This document shows positions 55,473 through 64,000 of a stretch of DNA of 64,000 bases, piece after piece; the stretch's first letter is position 1, and each line of letters opens with the position of its first letter. The notes beneath the pieces are model-generated. The model saw only the letters and a list, made by a program, of their open reading frames with translations, made no database searches and was not told where the DNA came from. The position numbers were made by a program, and so were the translations under genes. Source of the DNA: Nocardia amikacinitolerans NBRC 108937 (GTDB lineage Bacteria; Actinomycetota; Actinomycetes; Mycobacteriales; Mycobacteriaceae); the NCBI RefSeq assembly GCF_001612615.1, contig NZ_BDAU01000016.1:59058-123057 (forward strand), in the 5' to 3' direction.

Positions 55473-57122
55473 TCAGCGGCCCGCCGGAAGGCCGAGCCTG
55501 CGGTAGCGCTGATGCCGTGCGCGCTCGAGATCGTGCAGGGGCAGGCCGCGCAGACGGCTGAGCTCTTCGCCGATGGCGGCGACCATGCGGCGGGCGAAGT
55601 CGACGGGTTCGTCGGCGGCGTCGGGGCGTTCCGGGACGATGCGGTCGACGATGCCGTCGGCGAGCAGCGCGGGGGCGCTGATGCGTTGCGCGGCGGCGAG
55701 TTCCGGCGCGTGTTCGGTGTCGCGGAAGACGATCGCGCTGGCGCCTTCTGGTGGCAGCGGGGCCAGCCAGCCGTTCGTGGCGGCCAAGACGCGGTCGGCG
55801 GGCAGCAGCGCGAGCGCGCCGCCGCCGGTCCCCTGGCCGAGCAGCACCGAGACGGTCGGGGTGTCCAAAGTCACCAGATCACTGATGCAGCGGGCGATTT
55901 CGGGGGCGAGACCGCGCTCCTCGGCCTCCTTGGACAGCGCCGCGCCGACGGTGTCGATCACCAGCACCAGCGGCAACCGCAACTCCTCGGCCAACGCCAT
56001 GCTGCGCCGCGCCTCGCGCAACGCCGCGGGTCCCATCGTCTCGCCGAGGCGTCCGGTGCGGTCGTGCCCGAAGACCACGCAGGGCTGTCCGCGGAACCTG
56101 GCGAGCGCGTGCACCACGCTGCGATCGGTCTCGCCCTGACCGGTGCCACTGAGCGGAACCCGTTGCGTGACGTGGCGCAGCAGATCGCGCAGGCCGGGGC
56201 GGTCGGGGCGGCGCGAGGCGAGCACCGACTGCCAGGCAGCGTCGGAGGTCGACGCGGACCGGGCGGGCTCCCCACTCGCGACCGCCGACTCGGCACGGCG
56301 CGAGCCGCCGCGCGAACCCGCGGAGTCCGCCGGTTCGGCCGCCACCGGCCCGCTCGGGCGCGAATCCGCCGGGACACCGGCAGCTTCGACTCCCCGATCA
56401 CGCGACGACGGAGCGGGTGTCGATGCGGCAGAGCTCTTGTCGTCCGCCCGCACTTCTCCGCTGAGCACGCTCAGCGCGCGATGGGCGATCCTGCGGAAGA
56501 CGTGCACCGGCACCACGCCGTCGATGACGCCGCGGTGGTACAGGTTCTCCGCGACCTGCACGCCCTCAGGGAAGTCCTTGCCGTACAACGCCTTGTAGAC
56601 GCGCGGACCGAGGAACCCGATCAGCGCGCCAGGCTGGGCGAAGGTCATGTGGCCGAGCGAACCCCACGACGCGAACACACCACCCATGGTGGGGTCGCGC
56701 AGGTACACGAGGTACGGGTGTCCGGCGGATTTGTGCGCGGCGACCGCGCCCGCGATCTTCACCATCTGCACGAAGGCGACGGTGCCCTCCTGCATGCGGG
56801 TGCCGCCGGAGGTCGGGGACGCGACGAGCGGGAGGCCGAGCTCGGTCGCCTGTTCGACGGCGGCGACGATGCGTTCGGCCGCCGCGACACCGATCGAACC
56901 GGCGAGAAACCCGAACTCGCAGGCGATCACGGCCACCCGGCGACCGCGCAACAGTCCTTCACCTGTGAGCACCGACTCGTCGGTGCCCGCCGCGGCCGTC
57001 GCCTTGCGCAGATCCTCGCGGTAACGCGGGGACGCGGCCACCTCGAACGGTGGCCGATCCCAGCTGACGAACGACTCCGCGTCGAGCAGTTGCCCGAGCC
57101 ACTCCCGCGCCGAAATCCGCAT
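55473..57122 (-). CDS. accD3: Acyl-CoA carboxylase carboxyltransferase (AccD3-like, fused beta and alpha halves)
   Basis: 549 residues. The N-terminal half has the beta-type carboxyltransferase signature (LPLVASPTSGGTRMQEGTVA, then VMVxGxxxGGVFASW-like DPTMGGVFASWGSLGHM). The C-terminal half matches the alpha-type domain (LPLVLVIDTVGAALSKEAEE, then LLGQGTGGGALALLPADRVL). A ~65-residue Ser/Ala/Pro/Arg-rich linker (about 235-305) separates them. No zinc-ribbon Cys cluster is present. It resembles M. tuberculosis Rv0904c (AccD3), which also lies next to echA6. ATG 57122 is chosen from the standard MRISAREWLGQLLD start. Confidence 0.82.
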   Translation of the reverse strand: MRISAREWLGQLLDAESFVSWDRPPFEVAASPRYREDLRKATAAAGTDESVLTGEGLLRGRRVAVIACEFGFLAGSIGVAAAERIVAAVEQATELGLPLVASPTSGGTRMQEGTVAFVQMVKIAGAVAAHKSAGHPYLVYLRDPTMGGVFASWGSLGHMTFAQPGALIGFLGPRVYKALYGKDFPEGVQVAENLYHRGVIDGVVPVHVFRRIAHRALSVLSGEVRADDKSSAASTPAPSSRDRGVEAAGVPADSRPSGPVAAEPADSAGSRGGSRRAESAVASGEPARSASTSDAAWQSVLASRRPDRPGLRDLLRHVTQRVPLSGTGQGETDRSVVHALARFRGQPCVVFGHDRTGRLGETMGPAALREARRSMALAEELRLPLVLVIDTVGAALSKEAEERGLAPEIARCISDLVTLDTPTVSVLLGQGTGGGALALLPADRVLAATNGWLAPLPPEGASAIVFRDTEHAPELAAAQRISAPALLADGIVDRIVPERPDAADEPVDFARRMVAAIGEELSRLRGLPLHDLERARHQRYRRLGLPAGR

Positions 57123-57210
57123 CGCGCGAGCATATCCGCACGGTCGGACGGCAGGAGTCACGGAAGTCGGTGACGAGACAGCCGCGGGCGCGCCGCGGCC
57201 GTCCCCGCGA

Positions 57211-57813
57211 TCAGTAGCCCTGCATCACCTTGCGCAGGGCGTATTCGGTGAGCGAGACCAGCGCCTGCTTGGCGGGCTCGCGCCGTCGCGCGTCGATGGA
57301 CAGGATCGGCACATCCGCGGGCACCGCGAGTGCCTGCCGGATGTCCTCGATCGGATAACGCGGTGCGTCGTCGAATTCGTTGAGCGCCACCAGGAACGGC
57401 AGGTTGCGCGCCTCGAAGTAGTCGACGGCCGCGAAGCTGTCCTCCAGCCTGCGGGTGTCGACGAGAACCACGGCGCCGATGGCGCCGCGGATCAGGTCGT
57501 CCCACATGAACCAGAACCGGTACTGGCCCGGCGTACCGAACAGATACAGCACCAGATCGTCCGCGAGGCTGATCCGGCCGAAGTCCATGGCCACCGTGGT
57601 GGTGGACTTCATCGGAATGCCGGTCAGGTTATCGATTCCGGTACTGGCATTGGTCACCAATGCCTCGGTACGCAGCGGAACGATCTCCGAGACAGCACCG
57701 ACCAACGTGGTCTTACCGACACCGAAGCCACCAGCGACCACGATCTTCGCCGAGGTGGGCTTGCTGGTGCGGGTATCGACCTGCGCCGTCGAATCAAATA
57801 CGCCGGAGTCCAC
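57211..57813 (-). CDS. Conservon small GTPase (CvnD-like)
   Basis: 200 residues. Walker A GGFGVGKTTLVGAV, switch region STTTVAMDFGRI, and FGTPGQYRFWFMW are typical of conservon GTP-binding proteins; the guanine-specific motif NEFDDA (for NKxD) is relaxed. GTG 57813 overlaps the DUF742 gene by 20 bases. It is the output component of the four-gene conservon at 57211-62383. Confidence 0.92.
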   Translation of the reverse strand: MDSGVFDSTAQVDTRTSKPTSAKIVVAGGFGVGKTTLVGAVSEIVPLRTEALVTNASTGIDNLTGIPMKSTTTVAMDFGRISLADDLVLYLFGTPGQYRFWFMWDDLIRGAIGAVVLVDTRRLEDSFAAVDYFEARNLPFLVALNEFDDAPRYPIEDIRQALAVPADVPILSIDARRREPAKQALVSLTEYALRKVMQGY

Positions 57814-58168
57814 TGAGAACCCTTTCGATCAGCTCGCGACGTTCATCGTCGCTGGAATCGTCTTTCAAAGTCGCGGAAACGCGCACATGACCGGCCTCGA
57901 TCAGGTCGGCAACGAGTACCCGTGCCACACCTATCGGAATTCCCAGTCGAGCCGCTACTTCGGCAACGGACGGCGATTCTCTGCACAACTCCACGATTGA
58001 CGTTTCGATGTTGGTCAGTTCGAACTGCCGCTCCAGGGCGACCGGATGCGATGCGACGAGCGCCTCCAACGCCAACTCGACCGTGGGCCTGGTACGGCCC
58101 GCGGTCAACGAGTATGGGCGAACGAGGCTCGGCTCGGCGCTCCCCACGCGGTGATCTTCTATGTCCAT
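57794..58168 (-). CDS. DUF742 conservon protein (CvnC-like)
   Basis: 124 residues. SLVRPYSLTAGRTRP is the family opening, followed by a winged-helix-like segment (LCRESPSVAEVAARLGIPIG, then VARVLVADLIEAGHV). It would bridge the roadblock protein and GTPase at the membrane. GGTGGG precedes ATG 58168. Part of the conservon operon. Confidence 0.9.
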   Translation of the reverse strand: MDIEDHRVGSAEPSLVRPYSLTAGRTRPTVELALEALVASHPVALERQFELTNIETSIVELCRESPSVAEVAARLGIPIGVARVLVADLIEAGHVRVSATLKDDSSDDERRELIERVLSGLRRI

Positions 58169-58175
58169 CCCACCA

Positions 58176-58589
58176 TCAGGAACCCATCGTGACGCGTGGC
58201 GTGGCCTGCACCGTCTGGCCAACACGCTCGACCAACAGAGCCATCTCGTATCCGACCTGTCCGATGTCGCAGGACGTGTTGGTCAGTACCGCGAGATACG
58301 AGCCGTCGCCCACCGCCATCAGCAGCAGGTATCCGTGCTCCATCTCGACGACCGACTGCAGCACCGTACCGCCCTCGAACAGGTTCGAGACGCCGACGGA
58401 GAGGCTGGCCAGGCCGGCGGTGACCGCCGAGAGCTGTTCAGCGCGGTCGACGGGCAGCTGGGCACTCGCGGCCATGAGTAGGCCGTCAGCCGAGACCAGG
58501 ACGGCATGAGCTACGCCAGGAACCTCGTTGGCGAAGTTCGAAACCAGCCAATCCAGCTGACGGTTCGTACCACCTAGATCGGGGTTCAT
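58176..58589 (-). CDS. Roadblock/LC7 domain protein (CvnB-like)
   Basis: 137 residues. [20 protein letters not shown], then [15 protein letters not shown] and [20 protein letters not shown] show the roadblock fold that stimulates or scaffolds small GTPases. The start overlaps the sensor kinase stop (ATGA), indicating coupled translation within the conservon. Confidence 0.92.
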   Translation of the reverse strand: MNPDLGGTNRQLDWLVSNFANEVPGVAHAVLVSADGLLMAASAQLPVDRAEQLSAVTAGLASLSVGVSNLFEGGTVLQSVVEMEHGYLLLMAVGDGSYLAVLTNTSCDIGQVGYEMALLVERVGQTVQATPRVTMGS

Positions 58590-61500
58590 CGGTCTCCTTT
58601 GTCTCCGGTTAGGTTCATTTCTCTCATCGCACGGCCATCCCGGACGCCCTGCTGGTGACGGCTCAAGCTGGACCTGATCGATTCCGGATCTCGGCGCGGT
58701 GCCCGATCCGCGGAGCCGCTGACGGCGCCGGGGACCAGCCTCCCGCCCGGATTGCGTTGAGGCAAGCCCGCGGCGGTCTTTGTTTCGGCTTGCGCCTCGC
58801 TGGCCCGGCGTGCGGCCTGCCAACCCTCGTCGCCAGGCGACTCGAAGGAGGCCGCGACCTGGGACCGATCCGGGTTCGGATCGGCCAGCCATGCCGACAT
58901 CATCTCGGCGAAGATCGGGCTGTCCATCGGCGATCCGGATTCGACCGCGGGCTGCAGGCGAGTCTGGAAGAAGGAGGCCGTCTTCGACGGGTTGGATTTG
59001 TAGCTGTGCTTGCCGGGGTCGCGGCCGCCCGTGGGCGTGCTCGACTCGGCTTCTTTCTTGTCCGCGCTGCTCGCGGCAGGCTGCACGGTCCGTTCCCGTT
59101 GCGGCAGGCCGACTCCCGGCGGGACCTCGCGCTGCGGCATCACCGTCGCGCCGGGATCGCGCTGCGGCAGACCACCTGGCGCGGCCGACGGACGCTGCGA
59201 CAGACCGCTCGGCGCCTCGCGCTGCGGTAGGCCGGTCGACGCGGCAGGCCGCTGCGTCAGACCACCGGGCGCTTGCTCCCGGCGCGGAGCGCCGCTGGCG
59301 CCCGGTTCGCGCAGGGGCAGTCCGTTGCCGGTCTGCGGACGCTGCGACAGACGGTTCGCGGCGGGATCGCGCTGCGGCAGACCACCGGACGCGAAATCGC
59401 GCTGCGGCAGACCGCCCGAAGCGGACTCACGTTGCGGCAAACCACCGGAAGCCGAATCACGCTGCGGCAAACCACCCGACGCCGAATCACGCTGCGGCAA
59501 ACCACCCGACGCCGAATCACGCTGCGGCAGGCCACCGGAGGCGGACTCACGCTGCGACAGACCGGCGAACGGATCCCGCTGCGGCCGGCCCGTGGCCGAA
59601 TCGCGTGCGGGCGCACCGTTGGCACCGGGCTCCCGCTGCGGCAGGCCGTTCGGCGCCGCGTCGCGCTGCGGCAGACCGTTCGAGGCGCTCTCGCGCGGCG
59701 ACAGACCCGACGACGACTGACGCGGCGGCATCCCGTTGGCGCCGGGCTGGCGCTGCGGCAGACCACCCGCGGCCTGATCGCGTTGCGGCAGACCACCCGA
59801 CGCCGAATCACGCTGCGGCAGACCGCCCGATGCGGACTCACGCTGCGGCAGACCACCGGACGCGGCATCCCGCTGTGGCGGCTTGACGGGAGCCGAATCG
59901 CGCGGCGATAGGCCTGCGGCGGCATCCCGTGCGGGCGCACCGTTCGTGCCGGGCTGGCGCTGCGGCAGACCCGTCGTGCTCGGCTTCGGCACGCCGTTGG
60001 TACCCGGCTGACGCTGCGGGAGATCGCCGGAGTTCGACGCGTCGCGCTGCGGCAGCGAGCCGTTGCCGGTGTTCGTGCCGGTACCGGTCGGCGGGGTGGG
60101 CGGCCGCTGCGGGCCGCCCGGGCTCAGGCTGCGCTTGGGCAGGCTCGCCGCGGCGAGCTTGCCGCGCTGCGGGCCGCTCGACGCCTGGCCTGGCTGCGGC
60201 CGCAAGGTCGGGCTCGACTGGGCCGAGTCCTGGCGCAATCCGGTCGCCATCGCGTTGCCCGGCTGCCGCTGCGGAAGGCCGCCCTGGGCGTCTCCGCTCG
60301 GCTCGACGGGCTTGGCGACCGGAATCGGTCCGCTCACCCCGGGATCGACGGTGACCATCATGTTGCCGCCGGGCGTGCGGGTGATCGAACGCATCTGCAT
60401 CGACGACGGCGACGACTGGCGCTGCGGCGCGGCGGGCGACGGCGTCGGCGTCACGGGCTGTGGGCCCGAGATCGGTCCGCCTGCGACGATCAGGCCAACC
60501 GGCACGTGCACGGTCACGGTCACGCCGGGATCGCGCGCGGTGTCGAAGGTCGGGCGCAGTCGCACGGTCAGGCCGTGGCGCTCGGCCAGGCGGCCGACCA
60601 CGAAAAGACCCATGTGTCGCGCGGTGTCGGGACCCGGCTCGGCGGTCTGCTCGAGCTTCCTGTTGATCTCGGCCATCTCCGAGGGCGGCATACCGATGCC
60701 TCGGTCGGCGACCTCGATGAGCATGCCCTGGTCGTGCGCCTGCGCGAAGGTGAACTTCACGTCCGTCTCGGGCGGCGAGGCCCGCAGCGCGTTGTCGAGG
60801 AGTTCGGCGAACAGGTGCGCGAGGTCCGAGGCGGCCGGTTCCTTCAGCGAACCGCGCGGCGTAGCGCCGAGCTTGACTCGCTCGTAGTCCTCGACCTCGG
60901 AGATCGCGGCGCGCAGCACGTCGGCGATCTCGACGGGCGCGGACTTGGCGCGGCGCTGCTTGGTGCCCGCCAGAATCAGCAGGTTGTCACCGTTACGGCG
61001 CATACGGGCGGCGAGATGGTCCAGCCGGAAGAGGTTCTCCAACAGGCGGGGGTCCTTCTCGTCGTACTCCATCGCCTCGATGAGGCTGAGCTGGTGGTCG
61101 ACCAGCGACTTGGAGCGTCTGGCCAGGGTCTCGAACATATCGTTCACCTGGCGACGCATCTGCGCCTGGTCGCTCGCGAGGCGAAGCGCCTGGCCGTGGA
61201 TGTCGTCGACGGCGCGGGCCAGCTGGCCGATTTCCTCGGTGCTTCGCACCGGCATCGGCTCCAGCGGCACGTCCTCCGGCTTCGCGCCGTTACGCAGCTG
61301 GGCGACCTCGTGCGGCAGGTCGCTCTCGGCGACGCGCAGCGCGGCGAGGCGCAGACGGTGCAGCGGCACGATCATCGAGCGCGCGACGAACACCGCGAGC
61401 AGCAGCGCCGCGAGGATGGTCGCGATGACGATCGCGGTGTAGCTCCACGCGTCCCGGTTGGCCGTGGCGGCCAGCGAGTCCATCGCGCTGTCGATGTCCT

Positions 61501-62383
61501 TGGTCGCCTTGGCGACCACGAGCTCGTAGACGTCGACGCTGCCGGTCAGCGAGTTCTTCAGCTCACCGATCGGGATCTTGCCCGCCTGCGCCTCCGGGCT
61601 GTTCAGCAGCGAGACGCGGTTGTCGATGCCGGCGCGCAGATCCGCGATCGAGGCGTCGCCGTCGGGGAAGCGGTGCGCGAGCACGTTGAGCAGCTGTCGC
61701 TCGGAGTTCGCCGCGATCAGGAAGGACTGGATGCCCGACTCGGTGCTGTGCAGCACGTCGTTGAACGCGGCCAGCTCGCTGACCAGGGTGGCTCGGGTGT
61801 TGAGCGAGTCGACGAGGCGCAGCTTCGCCGCGTCCAGCGCCGGGTCCGAGACCTGCGAGACCGTGCTCTCCACGATGCTCACGCCGTCGTTGCGGATCCG
61901 GTCGATCCCGCCGAGCGCCTCCGCCGGGTCGGCGGCGGCCTTGCCCCTGGACAGGATGGCCTTGGCCTCGGTGATCATGTTCTGCAGCGCGGACTCGGCC
62001 TTCGGCTGACCGGACAGGTTGCCCACCGCGGCCTGCGCAGCACTGATCGCCTTGTCGAGGTCGCTGAGGTTCTGGTCGGTCACCACGCTCTGGCCTGGCA
62101 ACAGCGAGACCATCTGCGAACCGGCGACCGTGGCCGCGTTCGCACTCAAGCCGGTGACGGCCGGGATCGCCTCGATGTTCTCGGCGACCCCTTCCAAGCG
62201 GTTCGCCTCGGTGAACTCCGAGGTAATCCTCGACACGCCGAGCCCCACCGCGACCGCCAGCGGCACGGCAAGAACCGCCGTAACCTTCCAGCGCAGGTCC
62301 CAATTGCCGAGCGCCCAGCGCTTCTTGCCGGACCTAGCGGCGTCACGCATCTCCCACTCACTTTCCAAACTGGCCCCATCCAC
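58586..62383 (-). CDS. Conservon sensor histidine kinase (CvnA-like) with very long LPQR-repeat tail
   Basis: 1265 residues. TM1 ([20 protein letters not shown]) and TM2 ([20 protein letters not shown]) flank an extracellular nitrate/sulfonate-type sensing domain (~60-310). A HAMP segment leads to a kinase core with [13 protein letters not shown] (N box) and VADRGIGM (G1), C-terminal at ~510-640. From about residue 690 to 1090 the chain is a low-complexity array of [14 protein letters not shown] units (more than 35 P/S-QR motifs), then a short folded-looking tail with [15 protein letters not shown] and [19 protein letters not shown] 62383 is used; ATG 62350 is possible. The autophosphorylation His is not evident in a canonical H-box. 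Confidence 0.88.
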   Translation of the reverse strand: MDGASLESEWEMRDAARSGKKRWALGNWDLRWKVTAVLAVPLAVAVGLGVSRITSEFTEANRLEGVAENIEAIPAVTGLSANAATVAGSQMVSLLPGQSVVTDQNLSDLDKAISAAQAAVGNLSGQPKAESALQNMITEAKAILSRGKAAADPAEALGGIDRIRNDGVSIVESTVSQVSDPALDAAKLRLVDSLNTRATLVSELAAFNDVLHSTESGIQSFLIAANSERQLLNVLAHRFPDGDASIADLRAGIDNRVSLLNSPEAQAGKIPIGELKNSLTGSVDVYELVVAKATKDIDSAMDSLAATANRDAWSYTAIVIATILAALLLAVFVARSMIVPLHRLRLAALRVAESDLPHEVAQLRNGAKPEDVPLEPMPVRSTEEIGQLARAVDDIHGQALRLASDQAQMRRQVNDMFETLARRSKSLVDHQLSLIEAMEYDEKDPRLLENLFRLDHLAARMRRNGDNLLILAGTKQRRAKSAPVEIADVLRAAISEVEDYERVKLGATPRGSLKEPAASDLAHLFAELLDNALRASPPETDVKFTFAQAHDQGMLIEVADRGIGMPPSEMAEINRKLEQTAEPGPDTARHMGLFVVGRLAERHGLTVRLRPTFDTARDPGVTVTVHVPVGLIVAGGPISGPQPVTPTPSPAAPQRQSSPSSMQMRSITRTPGGNMMVTVDPGVSGPIPVAKPVEPSGDAQGGLPQRQPGNAMATGLRQDSAQSSPTLRPQPGQASSGPQRGKLAAASLPKRSLSPGGPQRPPTPPTGTGTNTGNGSLPQRDASNSGDLPQRQPGTNGVPKPSTTGLPQRQPGTNGAPARDAAAGLSPRDSAPVKPPQRDAASGGLPQRESASGGLPQRDSASGGLPQRDQAAGGLPQRQPGANGMPPRQSSSGLSPRESASNGLPQRDAAPNGLPQREPGANGAPARDSATGRPQRDPFAGLSQRESASGGLPQRDSASGGLPQRDSASGGLPQRDSASGGLPQRESASGGLPQRDFASGGLPQRDPAANRLSQRPQTGNGLPLREPGASGAPRREQAPGGLTQRPAASTGLPQREAPSGLSQRPSAAPGGLPQRDPGATVMPQREVPPGVGLPQRERTVQPAASSADKKEAESSTPTGGRDPGKHSYKSNPSKTASFFQTRLQPAVESGSPMDSPIFAEMMSAWLADPNPDRSQVAASFESPGDEGWQAARRASEAQAETKTAAGLPQRNPGGRLVPGAVSGSADRAPRRDPESIRSSLSRHQQGVRDGRAMREMNLTGDKGDR
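58980..60310. repeat. In-frame repeat array coding for LPQR units
   Basis: Coding repeats of about 33-36 bases within the CvnA-like gene. The most regular block, around 59395-59550, is four to six near-identical copies encoding [10 protein letters not shown]. Such arrays are prone to length change in frame. Confidence 0.85.
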
Positions 62384-62667
62384 GCGCCATCAGCGAACCT
62401 CCACAATCGCATGCTGGCTCGACGGATGGAGCTGGCCGAGAACTGCGGCTGGCCGAGAAATTGCGTCTACGACGGCCCAAATAAGTGACATCAGATTCTA
62501 ACGGATCAATAACAGCTTGGGTGACATCGAGTGTAGCTACGGGCCTTGACCTGCCCGTTCCAGGCAAAACCAGAGGTCGCGGCACCCACCCGGGCGTCGC
62601 GTGAAGTCTGCCACAATCATGCAGATCTATCGAGGCGGGCATCGAGGCAAGCTAGGGAGTCACGGGT
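62384..62667. other. Divergent promoter region between the conservon and acyl-CoA synthetase
   Basis: 284 bases hold both promoters. The stretch around 62480-62520 is AT-rich relative to the flanks (AAATAAGTGACATCAGATTC, then TAACGGATCAATAACAGC). No operator dyad or gene stands out. Confidence 0.4.

Positions 62668-64000
<1,333 letters not shown>

Noticed and set aside
60506..62488. 660-codon plus-strand frame opposite the sensor kinase
   Set aside because: Antisense shadow; the minus-strand frame has clear kinase motifs.
62358..62642. Small minus-strand frame upstream of the sensor kinase
   Set aside because: No ribosome site, no family resemblance, and it overlaps the promoter gap and the kinase start in another frame.

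Overview
The window is very GC-rich, densely coded actinobacterial DNA, most likely from Nocardia or a close mycolate-producing relative. The basis is protein content. A block running accD3-like, echA6-like, Rv0906-like metallo-beta-lactamase fold, MT0933-type small protein and then LigD matches gene types I associate with the Mycobacterium tuberculosis Rv0904c-Rv0909 neighbourhood. There is also a fused ECF transporter of the Rv2326c/Rv2325c type and a roadblock/G-protein conservon.

Layout. 1-7.6 kb: a flavin monooxygenase cut by the window start, an ArsR/cation-efflux operon, an acyl-CoA synthetase, an AI-2E-type membrane protein flanked by two copies of a ~90 bp repeat, and a divergent hydrolase/TetR pair. 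7.6-11.4 kb: an accessory-looking patch with a GNAT-PIN multidomain protein plus an ASCH-domain protein, a Uma2-type nuclease gene broken by an in-frame stop, and a 53-residue protein. 11.4-28.1 kb: one five-module NRPS gene (5139 codons) lying between two near-identical tRNA-Arg(CCU) genes. 28-32.3 kb: cell-envelope proteins (including an NlpC/P60 peptidase) and a ParA/ParB-like pair with a 16 bp palindrome upstream. 32.3-40.7 kb: amino-acid decarboxylase, class III adenylate cyclase, RluA-type pseudouridine synthase, MDMPI-like/MarR divergent pair, metallophosphoesterase, AraC regulator and a second flavin monooxygenase. 40.8-47.4 kb: ECF transporter, a ten-copy 26 bp tandem array, a YbaB/WXG100-like pair, a secreted protein and a secretory lipase. 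47.6-57.1 kb: isochorismatase-like protein, LigD, MT0933-like protein, MBL-fold enzyme, EchA6-like protein, FAD oxidoreductase, a second degenerate repeat array, aldo/keto reductase and carboxyltransferase. 57.2-64 kb: a complete conservon (sensor kinase, roadblock, DUF742, GTPase), and a propionyl/acetyl-CoA synthetase cut by the window end.

Likely functional groupings: zinc or other divalent metal efflux under ArsR control; a pentapeptide synthetase with no tailoring genes visible nearby; cAMP synthesis and possible cAMP hydrolysis genes 3 kb apart; lipid metabolism (acyl-CoA ligases, EchA6-like, carboxyltransferase, lipase); and conservon signalling whose kinase carries a very long LPQR-repeat tail. 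The strongest candidate for an undescribed system is the GNAT-PIN protein with its ASCH partner at 7.6-10.2 kb. All calls rest on reading the sequence; no database search was run.
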